Assembly: GCA_020438525.1 (NCBI GenBank)
Contig: JAGQUL010000116.1
Span: 290-13,461 of the forward strand
DNA from: Thermoleophilia bacterium
GTDB taxonomy: Bacteria; Actinomycetota; Thermoleophilia; Gaiellales; SKUG01
Direction: 5' to 3'
DNA: 13,172 nucleotides
Shown here: piece after piece, positions 12,585 through 13,172 of the stretch
Numbering within the stretch: position 1 is the first letter of the stretch
How the letters are laid out: every line of letters starts with the position of its first letter
Program-made: the position numbers and the translations under genes
The notes under the pieces: model-generated
What the model saw: only the letters and a program-made list of their open reading frames with translations
Databases searched by the model: none
What the model was told of the DNA's origin: nothing

Positions 12585-13172
12585 ATGACCGACGAGGGCC
12601 TGCGGCTCCGCATCCCGGAGCCGGCTCGGGGTGACCGGCCTGCGGAGCGGGTGCGGTTCATCAGCCCGGCGGGTGAGATGAAGCGGCCGACGCTCGACGA
12701 GAAGGTCGAGCGGGTGGCGCTGATGCGCAAGCAGCTCGTGCGGGTGATCGACGACGACGGGACGGCAGTGGGCGAGTGGGTGCCCGATCTGTCGGTGGCC
12801 GACAAGGTGCGGGGCTTGCGTGACATGGTGACGTTGCGGAGCTTCGATGCCCGACTGTTGCGGGCGCACCGTCAGGGGAAGATCTCGTTCTACATGCAGG
12901 CGTTGGGGGAGGAGGCGATCGCGTGTGCGCAGCAGCGTGCGCTCGAGCCCGGTGACATGCACTTCCCGACGTACCGGCAGCAGGGTCTGTTGATCGCGGC
13001 GGGCTATCCGCTGCTCGACATGATCAACCAGGTCCTGTCGAACGCGCACGATCCGATCCGTGGTCGGCAGCTGCCGGTGATGTACTCGTCGAAGTCGCAC
13101 GGGTTCTTCTCGATCTCGGGGAACCTCGCGACGCAGTACATCCAGGCGGTGGGGTGGGCGATGGCGTCGGCG
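12585..13172 (+). CDS. Branched-chain 2-oxoacid dehydrogenase E1 alpha subunit, partial
   Basis: The first 196 residues are present; the gene runs off the right edge. Full-length relatives have about 400 residues. The sequence shows SFYMQALGEEAIACA (101-115), the HFPTYRQQG block (126-134) that contacts the thiamine diphosphate end, GRQLPVMYSS (160-169), and FFSISGNLATQYIQAVGWAMASA (174-196). This wording is characteristic of the alpha subunit of branched-chain 2-oxoacid (2-oxoisovalerate) dehydrogenase, more than of pyruvate dehydrogenase. With its beta partner it decarboxylates 2-oxo acids from Val, Leu and Ile using thiamine diphosphate and passes the acyl group to E2. The beta and E2 genes would be expected just beyond the window. 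The ATG at 12585 fits the promoter spacing and the N-terminus. The gene probably starts its own transcription unit. Confidence 0.92.
   Translation, partial: MTDEGLRLRIPEPARGDRPAERVRFISPAGEMKRPTLDEKVERVALMRKQLVRVIDDDGTAVGEWVPDLSVADKVRGLRDMVTLRSFDARLLRAHRQGKISFYMQALGEEAIACAQQRALEPGDMHFPTYRQQGLLIAAGYPLLDMINQVLSNAHDPIRGRQLPVMYSSKSHGFFSISGNLATQYIQAVGWAMASA

Noticed and set aside
9711..13100. Very long minus-strand open frame crossing tetR, hydratase, aminotransferase and E1 alpha
   Set aside because: It has Arg/His/Asp/Gly-rich composition and spans several recognisable genes on both strands. It arises from scarce stop codons in GC-rich sequence.

Overview
The window is GC-rich, densely coded bacterial chromosome with short gaps and mixed ATG/GTG starts. 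It carries a branched-chain-type 2-oxoacid dehydrogenase E1 alpha, an EttA-type ABC-F factor, a BetI-like TetR regulator, and several genes that appear to lack a leader. This fits an actinobacterium. Acidimicrobiia (Ilumatobacter-like) is my guess from general style only. I see no rRNA, tRNA, CRISPR array, transposase or phage gene.

Left part (1-2990, minus strand): a compact operon read leftward: ArsR-type repressor, YgaP/DUF2892-type small membrane protein, two-repeat MMPL (RND-type) exporter, and a DUF302 protein cut by the window edge. The first three genes overlap as ATGA. A nested 24-bp dyad overlaps the likely -10 box in front of arsR, so the operon probably represses itself and opens on an unknown signal.

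2990-3253 holds two near-identical 66-bp copies of a palindromic element and a GC-rich hairpin. Then comes a plus-strand subtilisin-family (S8) protease with a complete catalytic triad, a prodomain and C-terminal beta domains, but no visible signal peptide. Its stop lies 9 bp from the stop of a convergent MFS exporter. That exporter follows a 95-residue membrane protein of unknown function.

7050-10372 (minus strand): a BetI-like TetR regulator, an EamA/DMT transporter and EttA are read leftward with gaps of about 40 bp, so they may be co-transcribed. TetR is divergent from a FAH-fold 2-keto-4-pentenoate hydratase-like gene. The 40-bp gap holds a perfect 13-bp palindrome between two face-to-face -10-like boxes.

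10413-13172 (plus strand): the hydratase-like enzyme; six perfect 9-bp tandem repeats that fade into degraded units; a class V serine/alanine-glyoxylate aminotransferase; and the start of a branched-chain 2-oxoacid dehydrogenase E1 alpha gene. The last has a TTGACA-N17-CAGATT promoter that would start transcription on the ATG itself.

The core genes are of recognised families. The least explained signals are the paired palindromic repeats, the ArsR/DUF2892/MMPL/DUF302 cassette, the subtilase without a signal peptide, and the recurring -10-box/6-nt/start-codon spacing.
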